The notes beneath the pieces were generated by a model. The model ran no database searches. It had not been told where the DNA came from and was given only the letters and a program-made list of their open reading frames with translations. A stretch of 39,243 nucleotides of DNA from an uncultured Pirellulaceae bacterium (lineage in GTDB: Bacteria; Planctomycetota; Planctomycetia; Pirellulales; Pirellulaceae): NCBI GenBank assembly GCA_938083195.1, contig CALKCK010000048.1, positions 1 through 39,243 of the forward strand, in the 5' to 3' direction. Both the position numbers and the translations under genes were made by a program. This document shows, piece by piece, positions 6,957 through 14,632 of the stretch (the stretch's first letter is position 1; every line of letters begins with the position of its first letter).

Positions 6957-8345
6957 TTGAATCAACGCGGGGTATTCGGCCGTCCTTTGAAAACTAAGTC
7001 ACTTACTTCGGGTCCCATTCTCACGCACGTCAGGGATCTGGCACTGCCGTCGAGCATCGGTTTGTTTTTTCAAACCATGTATAACGTCGTCGATTCTTTT
7101 TACGCGGGCGAGATTTCAACGGCGGCTTTGGCTGCACTCGGTCTCAGCTTTCCAGTTTTCCTGTTGATCATCGCCACCAGCGGTGGTTTGTCACGGGGCG
7201 CCTCGGCCTTGATTGCCAATGCGATTGGTAGCCAAGAAGAAGACAAGCAACGCCGCTACATCGCGCAAAGTATTTCTTTGGGTCTTGTGGTTTCGATGGT
7301 GATGACCGTTACCGGCATTTTTGTCGCGAAACCTCTATTCCAGTTACTCGGAGGGACAGGGGAATGCCTGGCGATGGCGATGGGCTATATGATTCCAATT
7401 TTTCTTGGTTCCGTTTTCTTTATTATCTCTAGTCTGAGCAATGCGATACTGATTGCCTCGGGTGACAGTAAGACGTTTAGTAAGGTTTTGGTGGTTGGGT
7501 TTTTTCTCAATCTGATTCTTGATCCATGGTTCTTGTATGGTGGTTACGGTCTTCCAGCGATGGGAATTACTGGAATTGCCTTGGCGACAGTCGTCATTCA
7601 AATTGGAAGCAGTCTGTTCATGGTTTCGACGGTGATTCGTCGGGAATTATTGGAACTCAATTCATGGCATGTGCTGTTGCCAGATTTGAAAACCTATCGA
7701 GAGGTTGCTGAACAGGCGTTGCCGGCAAGTTTTAACATCATGTCGGTCGCACTTGGGTTTTTTGTAACAACCTATTTTCTGAAGAGTTTTGGAGACCAGG
7801 CTGTTGCTGCCTTTGGCGTTACGACGCGAATCGAACAAATTGGTTTGCTTTCCACGATGGGTTTGTACGCCGCAATCATGGCGTTGGTAGGCCAAAACAA
7901 TGGAGCAGGGAACTTCGATCGAGTTCGCCAAACGATGCGAGTCGCCAATCGAATTGGATTGCTTTTGAGTATTGTGACCTCGGTCACGATTTATGTTTTC
8001 GCCTCGCAATTAGTACAGATCTTTACTGATGATGCTGCTGTCATCGAAATTGGGGTTGAGTGTCTGCATATCATCATGCTGGTTCAATGGTCTTATGTGA
8101 TGACCTCGACGCACTTGGCCATGTTGCAGGCGACCAAGCGACCCCGTTACGGGTTCTTTGAATCGGTACTTAGAAAGGTACTGTTGCCGCTGCCGTTCTT
8201 CTACGTGTTGGTGTGGTCTTGGCAATTTGAGATCGCTGCGGTCTGGTGGATTATCTCGGGAACCAATGTGTTCATGACGGTGATCACTGTCGCCTATGCA
8301 CAATGGGTATTAAAACATTTGGGCAAAGCGAAACCGGGGGTTTAG
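6957..8345 (+). CDS. MATE-family multidrug/metabolite exporter
   Basis: This 462-residue integral membrane protein has about 12 hydrophobic helices. MatE features are visible in the first half (LPSSIGLFFQTMYNVVDSF, then GEISTAALAALGLSFP) and recur in the second half (AFGVTTRIEQIGLL), as expected for the two-fold repeat of MATE transporters. These proteins export organic cations and metabolites using Na+ or H+ gradients. The start is uncertain: no ATG precedes the first helix, and the best candidates are TTG at 6957 or 6987, neither with a good ribosome binding site. The frame is the same as that of the ATP-grasp gene, separated by one TAG and seven sense codons, so translational coupling or rare read-through is possible. 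Position suggests it exports the product of the OvoA/ATP-grasp pair. Confidence 0.9.
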   Translation: MNQRGVFGRPLKTKSLTSGPILTHVRDLALPSSIGLFFQTMYNVVDSFYAGEISTAALAALGLSFPVFLLIIATSGGLSRGASALIANAIGSQEEDKQRRYIAQSISLGLVVSMVMTVTGIFVAKPLFQLLGGTGECLAMAMGYMIPIFLGSVFFIISSLSNAILIASGDSKTFSKVLVVGFFLNLILDPWFLYGGYGLPAMGITGIALATVVIQIGSSLFMVSTVIRRELLELNSWHVLLPDLKTYREVAEQALPASFNIMSVALGFFVTTYFLKSFGDQAVAAFGVTTRIEQIGLLSTMGLYAAIMALVGQNNGAGNFDRVRQTMRVANRIGLLLSIVTSVTIYVFASQLVQIFTDDAAVIEIGVECLHIIMLVQWSYVMTSTHLAMLQATKRPRYGFFESVLRKVLLPLPFFYVLVWSWQFEIAAVWWIISGTNVFMTVITVAYAQWVLKHLGKAKPGV

Positions 8346-8543
8346 CGGTTGCTGGTTCGAATCGAGTCAGCCCGACTTTCTTTCAGTTGAAAAAACACGC
8401 AGTCTTCAAAGCGTCGGACGTTCCAACGTGTGGTTTATGTCGGAAATTTTATTAGGTTATTTAATCACAATCGGATAGGCTGTCGGGGGATCATTGCAAA
8501 AGCTGTTTTGCTATCGTACGTTGTAAGAGTTGTCTCAGTTCTC

Positions 8544-8548
8544 AGGAG
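8544..8548 (+). promoter_or_regulatory. Shine-Dalgarno site supporting a TTG start
   Basis: AGGAG sits six bases before the TTG at 8555 and is one of the few consensus-like ribosome binding sites in the window. It selects TTG rather than a later ATG as the start of the following membrane protein. Confidence 0.6.
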
Positions 8549-8554
8549 AAAGAG

Positions 8555-9058
8555 TTGCGTTTTTCCGTCGCCCAACTCATTGCGTTTGTTACACTCGTCG
8601 CATTTTTGATTGCGTTTGGTGGTTTTTTACTGGTCTTACTCGAACGCTTGTTTATTCCAATTTCAGTGGTTGGTTTTTTGATTCTCCTGAACTGGTCGCG
8701 AATGTTCAGCGGTAAAAATGTTTGGTTTGCCTTTGCGATCTCAATACCCGCAATATTCGTCTGGGGCTATATGACGCTTACCTACTATCGATTATTTGTT
8801 CTCGGCAGTGTCGAATCGATGGCTGACCTGAATCCAATGTATCCCCAGCCTTTCCCGCATCCGGATGCGGTATTGAAATTTTTTCTGGAAGAAAGTCGCC
8901 TAAGCAAAAACAGTCCTGCGGATTTGGCCTCGATTGCGTTTAGAACCATTGGCCTGATTGGTTTGGTCGCGGCTTGTTTGGCAGGTTGGTTTATGGGTTC
9001 GTTGATTCGCAGAAAATCAGCAGGCGAGCCATTGGAGCTGGCCGATTCTGAGAAATAA
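8555..9058 (+). CDS. Hypothetical membrane protein, four predicted helices
   Basis: This 167-residue protein has hydrophobic segments at about 6-28, 32-46, 56-76 and 130-148, with a hydrophilic loop (about 85-125, rich in Pro) probably outside the membrane. It ends in a short charged tail (RRKSAGEPLELADSEK). The opening MRFSVAQLIAFVTLVAF resembles the membrane anchors common in planctomycete proteins of unknown function. The start is TTG, chosen because AGGAG lies six bases upstream. A second small membrane protein follows after 44 bases on the same strand, so the two may be co-transcribed. I recognise no function. Confidence 0.7.
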   Translation: MRFSVAQLIAFVTLVAFLIAFGGFLLVLLERLFIPISVVGFLILLNWSRMFSGKNVWFAFAISIPAIFVWGYMTLTYYRLFVLGSVESMADLNPMYPQPFPHPDAVLKFFLEESRLSKNSPADLASIAFRTIGLIGLVAACLAGWFMGSLIRRKSAGEPLELADSEK

Positions 9059-9102
9059 TTGCGTTATCGCCAATTCAGTTGGTTTAATTGGAAAACAAAA
9101 AG

Positions 9103-9552
9103 ATGTTTTTGCTGACCGAGGCAAAAGTCGATCGGATCATTCAGAATCGTAAGCGATTTTTCTTTAGTGGTTTGCTGATTTTTCTGGTCCCACTTCTATT
9201 GCCTCAACCATGGGGCATTAGTGTCAGCGCACCGTTTACCAGTTTTATGCTAATGATTTTTGGGGTTTACGGATTTGCGTTTCGCTCTTGGCGTTCAAAC
9301 CCTGGGCTTTGGATGTTGGCTGTGTTGATAACTTTGGCCAATAGTGCTTGCTTATTGTTTTATGAGTACGAGCAATATAAGAGTTTGTTTGTGGTGGAGC
9401 CTGGTCAGCCGGCCCGCCCGCTGAACTGGAATGGCTTGAAATTTGTGCTCGACTCAACTTTGGCTTTATTGATCTATTCAAGAGTGGTGAAGTTTGCCGC
9501 AACGGTATCCATTAAAAACTGGAAAATCACAAAAGAACTAAAGAGGAAATAG
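9103..9552 (+). CDS. Hypothetical membrane protein, about four helices
   Basis: From the ATG at 9103 the protein has 149 residues. A basic N-terminal stretch (VDRIIQNRKR) is followed by hydrophobic segments at roughly 22-40, 42-62, 69-87 and 114-130. An upstream in-frame TTG (9088) would add five residues, but it lies in a small inverted repeat (CCAATT 9070-9075 / AATTGG 9086-9091). GGAA nine bases before 9103 favours the ATG. There are no recognised motifs or family. It lies downstream of another small membrane protein and converges on the metallophosphoesterase gene with only 43 bases between their stops. Confidence 0.65.
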   Translation: MFLLTEAKVDRIIQNRKRFFFSGLLIFLVPLLLPQPWGISVSAPFTSFMLMIFGVYGFAFRSWRSNPGLWMLAVLITLANSACLLFYEYEQYKSLFVVEPGQPARPLNWNGLKFVLDSTLALLIYSRVVKFAATVSIKNWKITKELKRK

Positions 9553-9595
9553 ACGGCAGAGATCTGACAAAATCGCTTCAATCTTATTGTTGAAA

Positions 9596-10486
9596 TCAAT
9601 TGAGCTTTCTGCTTTTTTGTTTTTGAAAGCCGGTTAGCTGGACGTTCCCTTGATTGTCGATATTAAGAGTCGAAAATCCGTTGTTACCTAGTCCTGTCCC
9701 TTCGACCATTGCAACCAGGGTGCAGTAGTGGATTCCGCCAATGGTTTTGAGATCGTTCTGGTGACTGTGTCCCTGAAAAACAGCAATCACGTTTCCTGAA
9801 GATTCGAGTAGGCTGCGAACTTCTTTATTGTTTTTCACCCCGTGATTGTTACTGACATCAAGCCGCTGGTGGGCGAAAACAATGACAGGTTTTTCGTTGG
9901 ATTTGAGATCTTCTTTCAGCCAGGTTAATTCAGCCGGGGGAATGTTGGCGTCGGTCCATTGGAAATTTTTTCGCTCGTAGGCGACGCCGTCACTTCGAAA
10001 GCAAGAATCAAGAACGATGAAATGGAATCCTTCCTGATCGAATGAATAGTAAGATTTTTTCTGACCTACTCCGTCAAGGAATTCTTCCTTTTTCAGGGTG
10101 TCGACACAGTGATTCCCGAGGACATAGTGACGGTTGGGGCAGATTTTGGAGAATTTTTGGTTGATGGTTTTTAAATAGCGTTGTTCTATTTCAACGGAAT
10201 CGGCTGCGTCGATCAAGTCACCCAGTTCGACGAGAACCGAAATTTGATCCTTCTGGAACTGCGCAGCGGCTGCGTCAAGTTTCGCGAGCGATTCGCGATA
10301 ATGACGAGAACCCGTGGGTGGCTTGTCGGCGTAGTGCAAGTCGGTAATCAGACCGATACTCAGCTTTGGCTTGAATTCGTTACCAGCTAATGCACGTGGG
10401 CATAGGGAGGCGGCAGTAAGGGTGAGCGTGCCGTTGATTAAAAAAGCCCTGCGTCCAAGGTGGATCTTAGAATTTTGGGTTGGCAT
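9596..10486 (-). CDS. Secreted calcineurin-type metallophosphoesterase with Tat-like signal
   Basis: This 296-residue protein begins with a twin-arginine-like signal (GRRAFL at 11-16, hydrophobic stretch to about 34, cleavage near ALA). The metallophosphoesterase motifs follow in the usual order: TDLHY (Asp49, His51), ELGDLID (Asp90), LGNH (Asn125, His126), FAHQ (His206) and QGHSH (His240, His242). Together they form a two-metal site for hydrolysing phosphomonoesters or diesters outside the cytoplasm. The substrate is not predictable. The ATG has a good ribosome binding site (GGAG, five bases upstream on the minus strand). It lies 75 bases downstream of the FG-GAP/HExxH gene and may share its transcript. 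Confidence 0.85.
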   Translation of the reverse strand: MPTQNSKIHLGRRAFLINGTLTLTAASLCPRALAGNEFKPKLSIGLITDLHYADKPPTGSRHYRESLAKLDAAAAQFQKDQISVLVELGDLIDAADSVEIEQRYLKTINQKFSKICPNRHYVLGNHCVDTLKKEEFLDGVGQKKSYYSFDQEGFHFIVLDSCFRSDGVAYERKNFQWTDANIPPAELTWLKEDLKSNEKPVIVFAHQRLDVSNNHGVKNNKEVRSLLESSGNVIAVFQGHSHQNDLKTIGGIHYCTLVAMVEGTGLGNNGFSTLNIDNQGNVQLTGFQKQKSRKLN

Positions 10487-10561
10487 ATTTACTCCAAGCG
10501 TGCATTGGGTTTGAAAGCGGGGAAGGGTGGTTCACGTGAAAGATGCGACGGCATGCCCATC

Positions 10562-12859
10562 TTAATTGTTATCTTTGAGTGGAGCTAATTCAAATTCCCC
10601 AACGAGTACTTGATCCGCATACTTAAAGTTAGCGATTGCGTTAGGCGATTGAACAGAAGTGATTCTGTTTTTTTCATCACGGGTTAATTTGGCAGTCGCG
10701 ACTCGCAAACCGCCACCGGGCCGCAGTGTGTAAAATTGAACTTCGTCATTCCCTCCGCTTAAATAGTCGGCAATCAGAATGAATTGATTGATGTTCGAGC
10801 GATGCCCCGCGTCCCATCGCGTCTTGCAGAAATCGAGCATCAACTGGCTGTTTGCGAAATATTGGTTGGCCAAGGTGGCGAACGCTTCTTGAGGAGCGTC
10901 TAAGAAGAATTTTACATTTCCACGTGCGTAGGAACGATCGAATTGTTCTTTGTTTTTAAAGTAGTCGTCCCAGGCAGTCTTCCAATTTTCGGGGACGCCG
11001 TCCCACAAGCCAAGTTTTTGGAAGTTCTTTTTGGTGGCAGGAAAGTCGATCCCTTTTGATTTTGGCGATTTGAAAAGGACGTCCGCCCCGGCAGCTTGTG
11101 ATAGCCCAGCGAATTTGGCTTCCAATAGATCGGGGCGAGTCTTGCGGCCGACGGTGTCGAGCATGTTGTGGGCAAGTTCATGGGCGAGGCAGATGAGATA
11201 AACATCGGTAACGCCCGGTCTTGGTGAGTCTGGTGGGAAACTATCTTCTGTACGTCCGAGAGGGAGGTCAAAAATATTAATTCCAGATCGCGAGCGAACC
11301 TTCTGGGTTTTAATTCCCGCTCCAAGCCATCCGGCCACGGTGATCGTTTCGACATCCCAGGCGTCTTTAGGCATGGCCATCATTAATTGGTGCATGGCCG
11401 CTAAGTGTTCTCGGGTCGCCATGTTGTTGTCAATAAAGAGAACTCCCATGTCAACTAATAGTCTGCGGTACCCGCCCTTAAATCCAATGGCGTCGGCGAC
11501 TAATTTACGGCTGGTAGTCGAATCCGGAAGCGTCTCTTTCAAGACGACCCAATACTGAGCTGCGAGCATCGGAAGGTAGGGCGTGTTTTCAACATCAAAT
11601 TTTTGTCTTGTTAAAATATCTGCGTGTTGACTTGCCAGTGGAGCAAGGTCCGAAAAGAGTTTTGTCGCTGCCACAGGCGGGATCAATCCGCCAGCGAGAT
11701 CCGATTGCATTGATGCGAGTAGGCCAAAGAGTTGCTTTCGTAAATCATCGTCGGCGCTGAGTCGCTCGCCCAGTTTGTCGGCATTGGTTTTTAATAGGTC
11801 TTTGAATTGAGTGACTCTGCTTGAAAGACCAATCCCTCGCATCCAAAAGACTTGGCCGTTTTTACCACCACTTAAAAGGTCCAGTACTCCATCGTGATCG
11901 AGGTCGACCAGTTCGGGTGTCGTATCATCCCCATTGTTTTTGCGGATGTTTAAATTGGATCCGTCGGACCAAAGAAGAGGTTTTGATTTTTGAAGCGACA
12001 GATCATCCTGGTTCTGATTGAGATAAAGAGTGACCGATCCCCAGTTGTTACCAAGCAGTAGGTCGAGTCGGCCATCTTGGTTAAAGTCGATAATACGAGG
12101 GTGAGCGTTGTAGGCTGATTGGATACCGTAAAAAGGTTTCGCTAATCCAAATTTTGGTGAATCAATTGTTCCTAGGTTGGGATGCCATTCTAATTTTCCA
12201 TCAAAGGAGCCGGTAATTAAATCAACGGTGCCGTCGCCGTCCCAATCGGCAGCATCAAAACGGCCTTGGCAGTTTTTTTGGACTTCGAAAGTAACGCCAC
12301 GTTCGGAGAAAATTGGTGTTCCATTTGTTCCAATGTTTTCGTGAATCGTCACCTGATTGCTCGAATGGCACACCACGAGATCTGCTAATGGATTGCCGAC
12401 GAGGTTGGTCAGCAGGACTCCAGTGTAAGAATCCCCCCACCGGTCGCGGTTTCCAGCAAGAATGGGTTGCTTTGATTCAAAGCGAGCCAATTGGGCGGTT
12501 CCTCTATTTTGGAACAACCACAATTTCCCATCCCCGCCTCCCGCTAAGAGGTCGAGATCGGAATCTTGATCCCAGTCAAAAAAACGAGTCGCGACATGAT
12601 CTTTCAGATCGATCGGGGCATTGCCGGTGGTCAGTGTGACAGGCGCTTGGTAGGAAAGTGTGGGTGTGGGAACAACTTGTGCTGCGAGGTTGTGATTGAT
12701 TGGGAATGCCAATGCCACAATCACCGCCATCGAGCGGCAGAGACTGCAAACCCATCGTTGCAATTGAGTGGTGTGAGTTGGCTGCTTGGCAGGATCCGTT
12801 TGGGAATTGACTGCAGGCACTGGGTGTTGGGAGGTGCGTCTTAAATTCTGAATTAACAA
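10562..12859 (-). CDS. Secreted FG-GAP/VCBS-repeat protein with C-terminal HExxH metallopeptidase-like domain
   Basis: The frame encodes 765 residues from a TTG start; Met44, just before a hydrophobic signal (about 44-60, LAA then QVV), is an alternative start. Residues 70-340 contain four FG-GAP/VCBS-type calcium repeats, each with a D-x-[DN]-x-D core: FDWDQDSDLDLL, ADWDGDGTVDLI, IDFNQDGRLDLL and VDLDHDGVLDLL. These build a beta-propeller typical of exported proteins. A helical linker leads to residues about 430-690 with a zincin motif HELAH (His560, Glu561, His564). A downstream APQEAFATLANQYF supplies Glu658, a plausible third zinc ligand. I infer an exported metallopeptidase held at a surface or matrix by its propeller. 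A catalytically dead relative or a purely adhesive role is possible. It lies upstream of the metallophosphoesterase, same strand. Confidence 0.75.
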   Translation of the reverse strand: MLIQNLRRTSQHPVPAVNSQTDPAKQPTHTTQLQRWVCSLCRSMAVIVALAFPINHNLAAQVVPTPTLSYQAPVTLTTGNAPIDLKDHVATRFFDWDQDSDLDLLAGGGDGKLWLFQNRGTAQLARFESKQPILAGNRDRWGDSYTGVLLTNLVGNPLADLVVCHSSNQVTIHENIGTNGTPIFSERGVTFEVQKNCQGRFDAADWDGDGTVDLITGSFDGKLEWHPNLGTIDSPKFGLAKPFYGIQSAYNAHPRIIDFNQDGRLDLLLGNNWGSVTLYLNQNQDDLSLQKSKPLLWSDGSNLNIRKNNGDDTTPELVDLDHDGVLDLLSGGKNGQVFWMRGIGLSSRVTQFKDLLKTNADKLGERLSADDDLRKQLFGLLASMQSDLAGGLIPPVAATKLFSDLAPLASQHADILTRQKFDVENTPYLPMLAAQYWVVLKETLPDSTTSRKLVADAIGFKGGYRRLLVDMGVLFIDNNMATREHLAAMHQLMMAMPKDAWDVETITVAGWLGAGIKTQKVRSRSGINIFDLPLGRTEDSFPPDSPRPGVTDVYLICLAHELAHNMLDTVGRKTRPDLLEAKFAGLSQAAGADVLFKSPKSKGIDFPATKKNFQKLGLWDGVPENWKTAWDDYFKNKEQFDRSYARGNVKFFLDAPQEAFATLANQYFANSQLMLDFCKTRWDAGHRSNINQFILIADYLSGGNDEVQFYTLRPGGGLRVATAKLTRDEKNRITSVQSPNAIANFKYADQVLVGEFELAPLKDNN

Positions 12860-13432
12860 GGGTATTCACCACGGGAGGCAAGCGATTGGCGTTTGAAGTT
12901 CTTATTAGTGTAATGAAATTCTCATCCGCCTGAGAGACGTCAGGGAAACGGGTGTCGGTAGCGAATCGCAATGTTATTTTTGAGCAGAACCTTGGACGTT
13001 AGATGTTCCTCATTGGACTTTGGGCGGATCGATAAAGTTTTGATCGCATTAAACTGTTATCGGTATTTGAGAGCATTCATTCATTCATTTTTCGATCAGA
13101 GCGAGGTGGGAGCCAAGAAGGAGTTGGGTTGGGGCTGTCCGTTTTTATTGGCAAAATTCCATTGAGAAATTCAATTTTTTAATGATCTCAATTTGATCTC
13201 ATAATTCTCAGAATGAGATATTGGGTGATTCAACAAATTCGAGCTTTGCCGGTTTCTTGGGGGTATTTAGGAATTTCTTGCTTTGGCATACCGCGTGCAT
13301 CGTTGATAGGTAGAAAGAACGGCAACGCTTTCTTCCTTCACTGATTTGCACCGATAAGGTTGGAACAATGGAAGTTGAAAGCTGTTTGTGAGTGTCTACT
13401 GCTCGTCCAGCGTCTAACAAGGAAATGAACTC
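12860..13432. other. Divergent intergenic region with clustered short repeats
   Basis: I see no supportable gene in these 573 bases, which separate the minus-strand FG-GAP gene from the plus-strand CARDB gene. The region is AT-rich near 13160-13220, where direct and inverted copies of TGATCTCA cluster (separate entry). An ATTGA / TCAAT inverted repeat sits at 13161-13175. Promoters for both flanking genes should lie here. Confidence 0.45.
13183..13219. promoter_or_regulatory. Operator-like cluster of TGATCTCA direct and inverted repeats
   Basis: TGATCTCA occurs at 13183-13190 and 13194-13201, eleven bases apart (about one helical turn). ATCTCAT (13196-13202) has its exact reverse complement ATGAGAT at 13213-13219. 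An 11-base palindrome, ATTCTCAGAAT, sits at 13204-13214. The phasing suggests a binding site for a dimeric regulator, about 215 bases before the CARDB gene. This is inference from repeat structure only. Confidence 0.35.
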
Positions 13433-14470
13433 ATGAAGAAATCGCAAAAGATGGTCAAGTCAATTTTGTTTATTGGTTTTCTGTTGTTTGGATTTGCCTC
13501 GGTCGCTTCCGCGGATGGTGGATTCTGGAGAGTGACCGGTGAACTTATCAACAAGGATAATGCCGGAACAGGTTTTGAGACTTCCTGTCCGATGGCAAAT
13601 GTAAAGCTCCGATTTAAAAGTCGTTGGCTAGGTGGGACAGGCGTAGGTTTTGCCGGCCCCGTCACACCATTTCCCTGGGGGATTTCATGGGGTGAGGCAA
13701 CCACTAATTCGAATGGCCGATTTTCAGAGACTAGTTATTTTTTTCCCGATGCCGTTCGTGGTCGGGATGTTTTGATTGAAGCCTGGGTACTCGGCACTGA
13801 TTTTCGGTACACGTGGAAAACGGTAACCATTGTCAGAAATCTCAGTGGTGCAAGTCCGACTCAACAGTCCGGGAATATCCGCACTTTTAATCTTGGCACC
13901 ATCGAGACGAGTTTGTTTGAGTGTCCTACGGTTTTTGTGCCGGGGGATAATTCCAATGATGACTCACCAAAGATAGCGGAAGATAAACGAAATAAACGGC
14001 CGACAAAAAGAAGGCAAGGAACGATCGAACCGATCCCTTACGGAATGGGGCCCAAGGGTAAACCGGGGATCGATCTTGAATTCAAAAGTGTGGTTGTCAG
14101 GCATCGTGATAATCAACCCAATGCACCGGCGGAGCGGATTAGCTGGGAAGTAGTGGTTCGGAATAATGGTCCGCTCAAATACAAAGGTTCGGGCAATTGC
14201 AAGACACGTGTTCGAATGGCAGTTTACATTCCAGAGTTAGGGACTGAGCGAGAATATTTTTTAACGATGTCCAAGCCAATCGCAGCGGGTGCAGAAGAAA
14301 CATTTACCTCCAATTCAGGTAATTTAGGTGAGATCTCAGACGCTAATTCAGACGCGTACAATATTTTGTTTGAAATTGACCCTGACAATCTCATTCTTGA
14401 ATCGAATGAGAACAACAACGAGGAAAGTGGAGTCTATACACCAGCGACCGAGATTTTTGTTACGCAGTAA
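13433..14470 (+). CDS. Secreted protein with transthyretin-like and CARDB domains
   Basis: This 345-residue protein has a classical signal peptide (KKSQK, hydrophobic 10-22, cleavage after ASA at 27). The first domain (about 30-160) resembles a carboxypeptidase-regulatory/transthyretin-like beta-sandwich: VTGELI, a variable loop, then TNSNGRFSET. A very basic linker follows (about 180-196, KRNKRPTKRR). The C-terminal domain (about 212-335) fits CARDB, an adhesive beta-sandwich, ending in the typical ILESNENNNE. Cysteines at 52, 164 and 256 may form disulfides. No catalytic residues are apparent, so a structural or surface-binding role is likely. The start has a good ribosome binding site (AAGGAA, eight bases upstream). 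The gene converges on the sulfatase-esterase gene. Confidence 0.7.
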   Translation: MKKSQKMVKSILFIGFLLFGFASVASADGGFWRVTGELINKDNAGTGFETSCPMANVKLRFKSRWLGGTGVGFAGPVTPFPWGISWGEATTNSNGRFSETSYFFPDAVRGRDVLIEAWVLGTDFRYTWKTVTIVRNLSGASPTQQSGNIRTFNLGTIETSLFECPTVFVPGDNSNDDSPKIAEDKRNKRPTKRRQGTIEPIPYGMGPKGKPGIDLEFKSVVVRHRDNQPNAPAERISWEVVVRNNGPLKYKGSGNCKTRVRMAVYIPELGTEREYFLTMSKPIAAGAEETFTSNSGNLGEISDANSDAYNILFEIDPDNLILESNENNNEESGVYTPATEIFVTQ

Positions 14471-14496
14471 CTCCACTCTGTTGTTGGTTTGAGGTT

Positions 14497-14530
14497 GGCC
14501 AGTTGCGAATCCATCGTATCGCAACCGGCC
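14497..14530 (+). terminator. Strong hairpin downstream of the CARDB gene
   Basis: The arms GGCC-A-GTTGCGA (14497-14508) and TCGCAAC-C-GGCC (14519-14530) pair over eleven bases with one A/C mismatch, around a 10-base loop. The hairpin begins 26 bases after the CARDB stop codon. No U-tract follows. The likely role is a 3'-end or terminator hairpin for the plus-strand transcript. Confidence 0.5.
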
Positions 14531-14593
14531 TACTGGGCTCACAGAGTTGTTCGAAATGCATCATCAATTCAATTAGATTCGCGATGCCCGTTT

Positions 14594-14623
14594 TTTCCCA
14601 TTCGATTGGATTCGAATGGGAAA
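14594..14623 (-). terminator. Perfect 12-bp hairpin downstream of the sulfatase-esterase gene
   Basis: TTTCCCATTCGA (14594-14605) and TCGAATGGGAAA (14612-14623) are exact reverse complements around a 6-base loop. The hairpin lies nine bases past the minus-strand stop at 14633, between convergent genes. It lacks a U-tract downstream on the minus strand (A-rich instead), so a stability or Rho-assisted role is as likely as intrinsic termination. Confidence 0.5.
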
Positions 14624-14632
14624 GAGCCCGTC

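Noticed and set aside
8345..8385. tRNA-like T-arm sequence GGTTCGAATC (8354-8363) after the MATE gene
   Set aside because: The flanking bases do not form a five-pair T-stem, and no matching acceptor or anticodon arm occurs within 80 bases upstream. Probably chance.
12971..13165. 64-residue plus-strand frame in the divergent gap
   Set aside because: No ribosome binding site, no protein-like composition, and it lies across the expected promoter region.
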